The notes: generated by a model from the letters alone, not told the origin. 17,612 nucleotides of DNA from Desulfurococcales archaeon (GCA_015521095.1 WAOU01000005.1:1-17612), one strand, 5' to 3'; shown: positions 1 to 7,888, counted from the first letter of the stretch. Translations and numbers: made by a program.

Positions 1-732
1 AAGGGATCACACTACTACAACATCTTCAGAATACTCCTCAAACTAGAAGAACCAAGTATAGAACCTGGCCGATCCAAAAAAGATACTGTTAGATATTTCC
101 CCAATTATTTCGGGCCCCAACGATTCGGCACATGTAAGCCAGATAGTCATACATCAGGGTACCTTATACTAAGAAGAAAACATGACTACGCTTATAGAAT
201 CGAATATCCTGAAAGAACAAGGCCTAGAAGACTACCGGGTAGAATTGTAAAGCTCCTCGTACAAGCATATCAATCATACCTATGGAATAGGGCTTTATCA
301 GTTCTCGTCAAGACATACAGTATAGATTATATCATGGAGATCAAAGATGATATAGGAGACAGGCTCGTTGGACTTTACTGCCCCCAGAGCAAGATCCGTG
401 TCCCTGCAGGAACTCTTCCCTCTGGAAAAATTTCTCTCGGAGAGAGTATTTGGAGCCAAGTACTTGGCAAAGTACTGGACCAGGAAAAAGCTTGGGATCT
501 TCTAGAAGAGATGGAGAAATACAATGTTCGTGGAGGCATCAGACCCATCCTATCGAGACCATGCCGTTCAACAATCATGCATAACCGTGGTCATAGTGTG
601 ACCGTCATATTTAGTTTGCCCCGAGGCTCCTACGCTACAGTCTATTTGAGGGAGTTCTTTGACCTAGACTGGATAAGGCAGTGTAAGGAGATTCTGTTAG
701 GTGCTTGGAGATTAGCCACTATAGAACAATAA
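1..732 (+). CDS. truD: tRNA pseudouridine synthase TruD, C-terminal part (5' end outside window)
   Basis: TruD isomerises uridine 13 of tRNA to pseudouridine in the cytoplasm. The reading frame is open from base 1, so the start and the catalytic-Asp motif lie upstream of the window; 243 residues remain. The recognisable signature is NYFGPQRFG (bases about 103-129), which is specific to the TruD family. Near the C-terminus the segment LPRGSYATVYLREFFD matches the LPxGSYAT..lRE pattern that closes the TruD fold. The stop is TAA at 730-732. The last 21 bases overlap the 3' end of the convergent pilin-like gene on the minus strand. Nothing looks broken. Identification is by recognised family motifs, not by a search. 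Confidence 0.93.
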   Translation, partial: KGSHYYNIFRILLKLEEPSIEPGRSKKDTVRYFPNYFGPQRFGTCKPDSHTSGYLILRRKHDYAYRIEYPERTRPRRLPGRIVKLLVQAYQSYLWNRALSVLVKTYSIDYIMEIKDDIGDRLVGLYCPQSKIRVPAGTLPSGKISLGESIWSQVLGKVLDQEKAWDLLEEMEKYNVRGGIRPILSRPCRSTIMHNRGHSVTVIFSLPRGSYATVYLREFFDLDWIRQCKEILLGAWRLATIEQ

Positions 733-1524
733 CGTGCTGGCTAAATAGTACTGGTTGTTGACCTGTGCCAATACTAGCAAGCTAATATCGCTTAGTGGCA
801 CAGGAGACTCAATATATATGTAGAGGGTGAGTTCGTCAGCAGGATTCATGAGGAAACTCCATAATGGTAATATGATCGTTCCGGGATCGACGCCGGTTAT
901 CTCGCTTACCAGGTCCGAGTATTTGAAACCAGATGTCAAGTCTAGTATCACTGTATCACCTGCAACGATCATTGGCTTGTAGTCGTTCGCTTTAATTGTT
1001 GTATTCGAGTATATTGTCTGGCATGGCACTATGTTCTCCGACGCCACTACTAGGGTACCTGCAGTTGATCCCACTAGCTCTACTATCCCGTCTGTATCTA
1101 TGTCGTCGGCTATGAAGACATAGACGTCTCTCACCGGGGGATTAATTGTATAGTCCACTGGAACCCGGTCCACGCTGGTGGAGAGGTTAAGGAGGGTTCC
1201 ACCAGGCGTGCCTGGAACAACACTGAGGTATGGGCGCATAACGTCTCCGCCCATATTAGATAATGTTATCATCGTACAGTAGAGATATGTCCCGCCCGTA
1301 ACGTTCTCCGCTGAATAAATCACCTGGCTCCTAATACCCGTAGTATACGACGCGACGGCATCAGCTATTATCTGCTCTTCCTGGCGCGCAGAAAATATAC
1401 CTGTAAAATATGCGTAGAGCATGAGAGCAAGTACAAGAGTAGCACTGACAAGTATCATTAGGGTAATGGCCTCTCCTTGACCCCTCCTCGCTAATCTCTT
1501 ATCCTTCGTCAATGTTCTCCACAC
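712..1524 (-). CDS. Archaeal type IV pilin-like protein with class III signal peptide
   Basis: 270-aa secreted protein. The N-terminus has a basic stretch (KDKRLARRG, to residue 15), then Q-G-E and a hydrophobic helix (about residues 19-42). This is the architecture cut by archaeal prepilin peptidase between G15 and Q16, leaving a helix that packs in a pilus core or anchors the protein. The rest is beta-rich and Thr/Val-rich. Residues about 140-149 hold an acidic loop, D-D-I-D-T-D-G-I-V-E, resembling a calcium-binding DxDxDG loop. The longest frame starts with GTG at 1524. A TTG at 1512 has a better-placed GGAG four bases before it and gives a normal short signal (M-T-K-D-K...), so the true start may be 1512. 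The gene is divergent from the 810-aa pilin-like gene, which suggests joint function, and overlaps the truD end by 21 bp. The exact pilin class is not recognised. Confidence 0.8.
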   Translation of the reverse strand: MWRTLTKDKRLARRGQGEAITLMILVSATLVLALMLYAYFTGIFSARQEEQIIADAVASYTTGIRSQVIYSAENVTGGTYLYCTMITLSNMGGDVMRPYLSVVPGTPGGTLLNLSTSVDRVPVDYTINPPVRDVYVFIADDIDTDGIVELVGSTAGTLVVASENIVPCQTIYSNTTIKANDYKPMIVAGDTVILDLTSGFKYSDLVSEITGVDPGTIILPLWSFLMNPADELTLYIYIESPVPLSDISLLVLAQVNNQYYLASTLLFYSG

Positions 1525-1627
1525 ACAGACATCCTATCACTAGCTACCATACCATTGGAAACAAACCTATACTAAATACCCGGTTGGATAGTTTCATTCA
1601 TCGTTTTACCAGGAGGTGCTTCCAAGA

Positions 1628-1641
1628 TAAATATATTATAT
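1628..1641 (+). promoter_or_regulatory. Possible TATA element between the divergent pilin-like genes
   Basis: The run AAATATATTATAT lies about 65 bases before the TTG start of the 810-aa gene, in the 177-bp divergent spacer. Placement allows a transcript with a leader of some 40 bases that contains the GGTGAT binding site. It could equally serve the minus-strand gene. Assignment is by sequence likeness only. Confidence 0.35.
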
Positions 1642-1701
1642 CTAGGAACGACTTCAATATAACGAAGAATCCGGCAAGCTCCATAATATGGTGATTACGA
1701 T

Positions 1702-4134
1702 TTGTCAACCATGCCGATCAAGCAGAGATACAAGAAACGAATAAAGTTGAAGAGAAAAGGCCAAAGCGAGATAATTGGAGGACTCATAGTACTAACCCTC
1801 CTATTCGCATTCGCCGTCCCTCTAATGATTAATATCTATTATTCCACGATCCAGACAAGTGAGCAGGCCCAACAAACATTCCAGCAACTAAGAACCCAAT
1901 ACAACGAAAAGATAACCGTGAGACCCTTAGACCCTAACAACGAGGCATACATAAGAGCGGGATGGATACCAGGTGTATTCATAAACAACACTGGGACTAC
2001 ACAAGTTACACTAGTCAAGCTCTATCTCCTAGATACGAAATCAAACAATATATATACTATACTCGACTTAAGGTACGCCAGGCCAGACCCGATTACTCCA
2101 TTAATTAAATACATGTTGGTAAACGTGACAGTACCTGGAACCGGGGAACAACCTCCACCAGTAGGAGAACCGATAACATTGATGCCAGGGGAGAGTCTAC
2201 TTATATCATTTAATGAATCCCTGCTTCCCTACCCCGGTAACCTTGTAGTTCTAGTAGAATCCTCGAGCGGAGTGATACACCCTATAATCGGGCAAGGAGG
2301 TGCTGAATCCCTCTATCCCGGCAGGGGGACTGGAACAAGTTTAGGTGTGGGACAGGGAGCCTGGAGAGGAATATTTAGCCCACAGAGCGGCTTCATACTT
2401 AGAGGAGCAGAAGACCTAGAAAAAGCTGGAACGTCATATACGTGGACACCTCCACTGAGAGTAGTCCCATACAAATATAGTGGATGGAGCGGATGGTATG
2501 TTTCGTCCTTCGATTTCTATACGAGCTTCATATATGATGATCCATTGTATCCAGGACTCTATTATCTCTATATAATTCCTGCAGAGAGATTCTATATTAG
2601 TGTCTATGACAGAAATACCGGAGACTCTTATCTCATTACAGTAGACAGTGGAGACGAATTAGAGATCAGAGGATTCCTAGGCACATATGATACTGGTTCA
2701 GATACTGATCCTTCAACTTACTTCAGCGGCTATGCATACATGATAAAGATCAATGGTGTAGTATACTATGTTGACAACACAACATACTATCTCGGCAGTA
2801 GAGGAATAACCACTCTAGACTTTGATTTAAACGGTGTAGACGAAGTTACCTTCTATAGCTACCTAAACGGACCCGGTATAACCACTCCGACAAATTATGA
2901 CTCTGACGGAGACGGTTATAGGTACTATGATGCCAATGCTTGGACTTACATAGTTGGCAGAGATATATCTGGTGTAAACTATGTGAAGGTAACAGTAAAG
3001 GTAAATTATTACTGGACCCAGACTTATTCGGGTTCTTGTCCAGACTGGAACTATAGGAAGCTCAAAATATTTGCTATCGTTGTCTGGAAATATGATAACA
3101 CTACCGGTGGATGGGATATATATCAATACCAGGCCTACTCATATACCAACATCAAGCCTCTTCAATTCCAAAAGACAGCAGTATTTCCCCTAAACAGCAA
3201 TGGAGTCTACAGAATAGGCCTAATATTCTTCGACAATTATCGGGATTGGGACGGATACGGATACTCATGCTATACAGATTTCACATATTCACTAGAACAC
3301 CTGATAGTAGAATACGGAATATATAATCCAATATTCGTCGAGAGCCCTCCCCTATACATTATAGCAGTACCAGACTCCAATTACATTAGTGACATAGGAG
3401 AAGTCGACCTAGCCCTTGCATATAATATAACCGACATAAACACTGCTAAGATACTAGCACAGAAGACACTCCTAAACAAGCTAACAGAAGAATTAAACTA
3501 TGCCGGCATATCAGGATATACGATCATAACGAATACCTCAGATGCATGCAACCTATTGTTTAGTAACACACCTCCAAAATACGCGGTAATCTACTGGCTC
3601 CAAGGCGCAGTTCCTCTATCTGACGTCCTACCGTGTCTCACATCCGAAGAAGACGCCTTAGAATACATTATTGATAATCATTGGATTCTAGTATCACCCT
3701 TCGGAACACCCTTCGGAGGAGAAACAAATCTACAATACTATAACACCGAGTTAAACCTATTACCCGAAGGAAACTACACCGCAAATATAACGGATATAGG
3801 AATAGAATACCGCCAGAAGGCCTATGCCTTCTATCTCTTTAACACGGTACAATTCAAGACACTCGCATACATATCTCCAGCATACGACTACCTGTATGTC
3901 GCCAATGGCACCTTCTACACCAACACTTCAGGACTAATAGAGTATTATGGAACCAGTAGCTTCTGGGTATATAACCCAATTATAGGCGGAGGAGAAGGAA
4001 CAGGAATGATCGTCATAAACCCAGTACATATAGACTGGGACTACACAAGAGACGGAGCCGTAGTAGACACAGTCATCCAACAAATCGTGTACTCCAGCCT
4101 CTCGGCATGGAGATACCTAGTATCAAACTACTAA
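1702..4134 (+). CDS. Very large tyrosine-rich surface protein with prepilin-type signal peptide
   Basis: 810-aa protein that starts as an archaeal pilin: basic KRIKLKRKG (to residue 20), then QSE and a hydrophobic helix at about 24-46, a class III signal with cleavage expected at G20/Q21. Ordinary pilins are roughly 100-300 aa, so this is a pilin-type stem carrying a big extracellular body. The body is rich in Tyr, Asn, Gly and Asp. It has acidic loops at about 373-381 (DFDLNGVDE) and 400-405 (D-S-D-G-D-G) that look like calcium sites. Residues about 560-690 alternate hydrophobic strands and helices (KYAVIYWLQG, WILVSPFGTPFGG) in a manner suggesting an alpha/beta domain. No second membrane helix is seen. 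The TTG start at 1702 is chosen because GGTGAT lies at 1690-1695 at proper spacing; the ATG at 1711 is too far from it. Likely a surface filament subunit or adhesin; function inferred. Confidence 0.8.
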   Translation: MSTMPIKQRYKKRIKLKRKGQSEIIGGLIVLTLLFAFAVPLMINIYYSTIQTSEQAQQTFQQLRTQYNEKITVRPLDPNNEAYIRAGWIPGVFINNTGTTQVTLVKLYLLDTKSNNIYTILDLRYARPDPITPLIKYMLVNVTVPGTGEQPPPVGEPITLMPGESLLISFNESLLPYPGNLVVLVESSSGVIHPIIGQGGAESLYPGRGTGTSLGVGQGAWRGIFSPQSGFILRGAEDLEKAGTSYTWTPPLRVVPYKYSGWSGWYVSSFDFYTSFIYDDPLYPGLYYLYIIPAERFYISVYDRNTGDSYLITVDSGDELEIRGFLGTYDTGSDTDPSTYFSGYAYMIKINGVVYYVDNTTYYLGSRGITTLDFDLNGVDEVTFYSYLNGPGITTPTNYDSDGDGYRYYDANAWTYIVGRDISGVNYVKVTVKVNYYWTQTYSGSCPDWNYRKLKIFAIVVWKYDNTTGGWDIYQYQAYSYTNIKPLQFQKTAVFPLNSNGVYRIGLIFFDNYRDWDGYGYSCYTDFTYSLEHLIVEYGIYNPIFVESPPLYIIAVPDSNYISDIGEVDLALAYNITDINTAKILAQKTLLNKLTEELNYAGISGYTIITNTSDACNLLFSNTPPKYAVIYWLQGAVPLSDVLPCLTSEEDALEYIIDNHWILVSPFGTPFGGETNLQYYNTELNLLPEGNYTANITDIGIEYRQKAYAFYLFNTVQFKTLAYISPAYDYLYVANGTFYTNTSGLIEYYGTSSFWVYNPIIGGGEGTGMIVINPVHIDWDYTRDGAVVDTVIQQIVYSSLSAWRYLVSNY

Positions 4135-4243
4135 ATCTAAACCTTTCCCAAACTATAGAACTACAATATCCACAATTATTTTACACACATCTAACTACGT
4201 TCATCGAACTTCCTTGAATCATAAAGCTAGTGTACTCTACATT

Positions 4244-4283
4244 AAAGTACACTAACAAATACACTAGTTGATCAACCAACTAG
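4244..4283 (+). repeat. Left member of an imperfect inverted repeat pair flanking the frameshifted gene
   Basis: Aligned without gaps to the reverse complement of 6665-6704, I count 28 identities in 40. The best block is ACTAGTTGATCAACCAA (4263-4279) against ACTAGTAGATCAACCAA, 16 of 17. The two copies bracket about 2.4 kb. No target-site duplication or transposase was found. Confidence 0.45.
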
Positions 4284-4568
4284 TCCATAAAATTGAACAC
4301 GTCTAAGACAAAAATTACTAAACAATTATAAAAATGATAGTATTTAAAGTAATACCATATAGCCTAGGTACCCTAAAATAGTGTCCCATCATATAGCCCA
4401 TCGACCCCAAACCAGATACTATTTTTCCATAATAGTATTACCAAATATAAACAAAAACAATAATTAATATAAATTAAAACAACTAAAGAGATAATATCAA
4501 TACAACGATAACCAAAGAAACAAATAACAAATAGGCTACCTAAACACGGCACACCAACAACCTTTCAC

Positions 4569-4584
4569 ACCATAACGTAACACC
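4569..4584 (+). repeat. Direct repeat copy 1 (ACCATAACGTAACACC)
   Basis: Matches 4713-4728 at 15 of 16 bases (one C/T difference). The core CATAACGTA is present inverted at 4639-4647. Confidence 0.5.
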
Positions 4585-4635
4585 AAAAATAAACAAAAAA
4601 CATAAAAATAAATACAAAAAATAACAATAATACCG

Positions 4636-4657
4636 TGATACGTTATGAAACGTATCA
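4636..4657. repeat. Perfect 9-bp inverted repeat (hairpin)
   Basis: TGATACGTT and AACGTATCA are exact reverse complements separated by ATGA. The left arm and loop contain TACGTTATG, the inverse of CATAACGTA found within the direct repeats at 4569-4584 and 4713-4728, so this hairpin sits midway between two oppositely oriented copies of its own core. Confidence 0.6.
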
Positions 4658-4712
4658 ACCCCAAAAACGTACCGGTGGGCTATATCAGGCAACAATATCA
4701 AGGATAAAACAT

Positions 4713-4728
4713 ACCATAACGTAATACC
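4713..4728 (+). repeat. Direct repeat copy 2 (ACCATAACGTAATACC)
   Basis: Partner of 4569-4584, 144 bases downstream, with the inverted core copy roughly half way between. Confidence 0.5.
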
Positions 4729-4839
4729 TATCTCAACATTCCTCCAATCCTACATTTAACATCAAATCTGTAATTATTCTTATATTAAATAATTAACATT
4801 GAAATAATGAATACTTAGCCAGTAAGGCTCCACCCGGTT

Positions 4840-4927
4840 GAGTTAAGTGCCCCTTAACTCTACCACCCCAGCAAGAAAAGTAGAGTTAACATAAAGTTAA
4901 CCACACAACAAGTAGAAAAAAAGTTAA
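4840..4927 (+). promoter_or_regulatory. Cluster of AGTTAA motifs upstream of the gene at 4972 (operator-like)
   Basis: AGTTAA occurs at 4841, 4884, 4895 and 4922, and inverted (TTAACT) at 4854-4859. The copies at 4884 and 4895 are 11 bp apart, one helical turn. The middle inverted copy can pair either with the upstream one (GAGTTAAG/CTTAACTC, loop of 5) or with the downstream one (TTAACTCTAC/GTAGAGTTAA, 4854-4863/4880-4889). The last copy (AGTTAAAT) lies where a TATA box would be expected for the gene at 4972. A regulator-binding array is inferred. Confidence 0.35.
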
Positions 4928-4971
4928 ATCTAAACACGATATTGTAAACCCTATAATAGAGGAAGATATTT

Positions 4972-6608
4972 ATGACTTCACAAGCATCCTATAATGAAAG
5001 AATTAAGAGTAATATAGTTAATCTGATAGGGTTCCTAAGTGCAAATAAGAAAAAGATCCTATACATTATTATTTTAAACATAATTGTATTTTTAGGATTA
5101 ATATACTATGAAAAACAATCATACACTCCCACCGAATCATTATATAAGAAAGCACTAGCGAACTATTCAATTATACTATTCTCGCAGTTATTGATATTCC
5201 CCATTCTATCACTATACGATAACTGGAAAAAACATCTACTAAAGATATCTGAGAAGCACCGAATGCAAACCCTAGAGAACCTTGAAAACTATTATAAGAA
5301 TATCCAAAATAACGAAAACAGACAATACAAAATTAACATATATAAAGAAAAAACAAATATTCTTGAGAAAAAAACAGTATGGAGCCCAAAAACTAAATCC
5401 TCAAAAAATCTCTCGTTATTCATTCCAGGCTATGCTCTAGGATATGGCATATTCAAGTTAATAAAAAATGATCCAGACAAAGTAGTGCTTGTCCCATCAA
5501 TTCCTAAACATACGCCCCAATGGCTATATATGCTAAAAATGCTACTAGAACCCTACGATGCAGATTTTAGAAAAATGCTACTCAATAGCGGCTGGAACCA
5601 GCTAAAATACCGTCCACAAGGAATTAACATAAATAAGGTTAATAGCGAATATAGTATTGAATTTCTTGTTGAGTCTGTGTCATATTATTATAGTTTCTTC
5701 ACCGAGCAAGGCGTCGACTACAAACTCTATCCTGACAAGAATATAACACTTAGAGATATACTCTCACCTTATCTTTATTCAACCATCACACGGGAAAACA
5801 GCCTAATAAGAGAAATATTATTGGCACGCGATAATCCAATAGCGAATACATTAGGAGTAGAAATCTTGTTAATTGCAAGGGACGGCACTATTTTAATAAA
5901 ACGACGGAGTAAGACTGTAGCGGTCGAGAAAGAAAAACTGGATCCTGGAATATCTGGTGGGCTAGACTGGAACTCTCTCATGTACTACTATCAGCAAAAT
6001 AATCATGAGCCCGTTAAGTTGAGTGATGCGATAAAACATGAACTTGCAGAAAAGAGGAGCTCTCACCTGAGAGTATTGAAAACATGCGTCTATACGTGAT
6101 TAGTATCACACGTAATCTCAGATACATGGGAAAAATGAACTTCCTACTGTTAGGCTACGCACCAGTGAGCTGGGATAAGCTATATAATTTGGACAAAACG
6201 GAAGCAGCTTTCGAGACAGGAAGTATTATTGGCATTAGGATCAAAAAACTATGGGAAGAAACCACGGATGGCGGGAAAAATGTAGATTTCTGCAAACTCC
6301 TAAAGTACGTCAAGACAGGGATTATAGATTATATTATTCACAATCTTGATAAATGTGAAAAAATAACCAACTGTCCCCTATTATTTGAAGGCTATTTTTG
6401 TACAGGAGACACCAAATGCTACCACGTAGATGTTAAACGTATATTCTTTAACAGAAGTAAAAAAGCTCTCTCATGGGATAGTGCCAAGCCCATAGATAGA
6501 TCTGAAGCAAAGAAATACACGAGATACAAAGATTTCTCTGCTATCTTCCTAGTTATAATAAAATCATTATATGATGCATATAATGAATATTACTCGGATC
6601 ATATATGA
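4972..6608 (+). pseudogene. Membrane-anchored Nudix-like protein gene interrupted by a -1 frameshift
   Basis: Two overlapping frames (4972-6099, 375 aa; and one open from 6042 to 6608) read as one protein of about 545 aa. The frame changes between about 6049 and 6057, in GAAAAGAGG: the first frame gives D-A-I-K-H-E-L-A-E-K and the second continues E-E-L-S-P-E-S-I-E-N-M-R-L-Y-V-I-S. Loss of one base explains it. The N-terminus has two likely membrane helices (about 28-48 and 65-84) and a lysine-rich linker. The junction region resembles a degenerate Nudix domain (SGG...AxxxELxEE, then the NFLLLGY strand), but the key Arg of REx2EE is His, so hydrolase activity is doubtful. Start ATG 4972 has GAGGA at 4959-4963. 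Codons are more AT-rich than those of neighbours, and inverted repeats flank the gene. A sequencing error or programmed frameshifting remain possible. Confidence 0.6.
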
Positions 6609-6664
6609 CTATAGTTGAGGGAAGACAATAGCCTTATCGATACAATACTAGTAGACATGTAGTA

Positions 6665-6704
6665 TCATTTGGTTGATCTACTAGTATACGGTCTAGTATA
6701 CTAT
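6665..6704 (-). repeat. Right member of an imperfect inverted repeat pair flanking the frameshifted gene
   Basis: Reverse complement of this stretch matches 4244-4283 (28 of 40 by eye, 16 of 17 in the core at 6669-6685). It also holds the 10-bp perfect palindrome TAGTATACTA at 6694-6703 and CTAGTATAC twice, 12 bases apart (6681 and 6693). Confidence 0.45.
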
Positions 6705-6855
6705 CTTTTCAGTATATTGATCAGACCTATATCTATGAGTCTTGTTAAACACTATCATCCTTCTATTGTTATCTTTAACTTATACTTGTTAAATGACTTT
6801 ACTTTATTAGGAGAGATTTAAAAAATAAACGCTTGAGTTTCCGGGTGTTTGTGAT

Positions 6856-7779
6856 ATGGTGTCCGGCGAAGATGGCTACAATAGTGTTTTGATTTATTCT
6901 TCTATTATTGGTGTTTTGGAGAGGATTGGCGTGGCATTACTGCTTTTGTTAATGTTTGAGCATGGTTTTTCTTGTGTGTGGGGTTGTTTTTGGCTTGGTA
7001 TTGTGTTTGGCTTGTCTGAGGCTCTGAGTCGTTCATTGGAGGTCGGTATAGAGGATAGTATTGGGGCTAGGAAGGCTAGCGTGGTTCTGGCTAGGCTTCG
7101 TTTGCTTGTATCGAGTAGCGTCATTGTTTTTGGAGGTGTTGGGCTGGCATTATTCTTGTTGGGATTGGGTATATTATTGTATATTGATGCTAGTGTTGGT
7201 TCTTTGATTTTGGGAGTTTCTATGGTTTTCTTGTTACCTGCGAGGAGTTTGCTGGGTTGGGTGTTGGCTCGCAGTGGTCTTTACCGGTTGGTATTGGGTT
7301 CTAGTGTGTTGGGTGTGACTCTTGGGTTCTTTATGGCTGTGTTTGAGGGTTCTGGCTTAGTAGGTGTTGTCCTTGTATTGTCTGGGGTTTATGTGTCTAG
7401 TTTCTTGATGTTGTTGGTTGGAGGTTGGCTCGCGGGTCTAGTATCTAAGAGGTATTTTAAGAAGGATATTAGGCTTGGCTCGTGTGATGTTCCTTGTCTT
7501 GCGAGTTCTGCTAAATATATTGTTGTCGGCATCGGAGTATTGCTCGGGCTCTCTTCTGTTGCGTTATTGGGATTGTTTGTTTTGTTTGATGGTGTTCAAC
7601 GAACAGTATTAGTGCTATTTCCTAGATTTGGCTTGTTAGGTAACGTTCTTCACGTGGTTAGTGTTGGGACAGGGCTTGCTATAGGGATCGAGTATGGGTT
7701 TATCGTGTTGGGATTATCCTTTTTGTCACTGTTTGGTCTTGGTTCGCAAAGTCCATTGAGGGTATTATTGTCTGTTTAG
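6856..7779 (+). CDS. Polytopic membrane protein of unknown function, G/T-rich codons
   Basis: 307-aa protein that is almost wholly hydrophobic, with about eight or nine membrane helices rich in Leu, Val, Gly and Ser and short basic loops (e.g. GARKASVVLARLR, SKRYFKKD). I do not recognise the family with confidence. The helix-loop pattern near the N-terminus (GLSEALSRSLE..GARKA) is faintly like polysaccharide/lipid flippases of the MATE-like superfamily, but at about 307 aa it is shorter than the usual 400-500. The ATG at 6856 follows GGGTG at 6843-6847. Its codons (TTG, GTT, GTG, TCT, TGT) differ sharply from the CTA/ATA/ACA-rich genes around it, which suggests foreign origin or strong local mutational bias. 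It stands alone, ending before a T7 run. Confidence 0.65.
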   Translation: MVSGEDGYNSVLIYSSIIGVLERIGVALLLLLMFEHGFSCVWGCFWLGIVFGLSEALSRSLEVGIEDSIGARKASVVLARLRLLVSSSVIVFGGVGLALFLLGLGILLYIDASVGSLILGVSMVFLLPARSLLGWVLARSGLYRLVLGSSVLGVTLGFFMAVFEGSGLVGVVLVLSGVYVSSFLMLLVGGWLAGLVSKRYFKKDIRLGSCDVPCLASSAKYIVVGIGVLLGLSSVALLGLFVLFDGVQRTVLVLFPRFGLLGNVLHVVSVGTGLAIGIEYGFIVLGLSFLSLFGLGSQSPLRVLLSV

Positions 7780-7816
7780 CGATAGGCTATAGTGGGATAA
7801 TTGTGGGATGATATGA

Positions 7817-7823
7817 TTTTTTT
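7817..7823 (+). terminator. T-run terminator after the 6856-7779 gene
   Basis: Seven T residues 38 bases after the stop codon, followed by another T4 group. Archaeal RNA polymerase commonly terminates at T-runs without a hairpin. Confidence 0.45.
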
Positions 7824-7875
7824 CAGTTTTGGTAATAATTTCTAAGGTCTTTGACAATACTTTCAATGAATTTTA

Positions 7876-7888
7876 CTATAAATATTTG
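7876..7888 (+). promoter_or_regulatory. TATA box of the symporter operon
   Basis: CTATAAATATTTG lies about 65 bases before the ATG of the small protein. A transcript starting some 25 bases downstream would carry a leader of about 40 bases including the GAGGTG site at 7933-7938. Confidence 0.5.

Larger units (their letters stand above)
4135..4971. other. 837-bp A-rich intergenic region with many small inverted repeats
   Basis: No credible coding frame is seen. The plus strand is strikingly rich in A and C between about 4440 and 4630. Inverted repeats visible by eye: 9-bp arms at 4228-4236/4246-4254; 8-bp arms at 4263-4270/4277-4284; 8-bp arms at 4416-4423/4431-4438; 9-bp arms with a 4-base loop at 4636-4644/4649-4657; and 8-bp arms at 4840-4847/4853-4860. 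A 16-base direct repeat lies at 4569 and 4713. Some AT-only pairs may be chance. It could be a regulatory region, a structured RNA or a remnant of transferred DNA; the sequence does not decide. Confidence 0.6.

Noticed and set aside
1512..1694. 60-codon open frame in the divergent spacer
   Set aside because: It covers the promoter space between two divergent genes, has no ribosome binding site and resembles no protein.
4135..4971. Replication origin or CRISPR array in the A-rich region
   Set aside because: No origin-recognition boxes I know for Crenarchaea, no Orc1/Cdc6 gene nearby, and the repeats are too few and irregularly spaced for a CRISPR array.
6049..6057. Programmed -1 frameshifting in the Nudix-like gene
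   Set aside because: GAAAAGAGG does not fit the X-XXY-YYZ slippery pattern and no clear downstream stem is seen, so a plain deletion is simpler; not excluded.
4244..6704. Complete insertion sequence
   Set aside because: No transposase motif (DDE, serine recombinase or HUH) in the enclosed frames and no target duplication seen; kept only as an inverted repeat pair.
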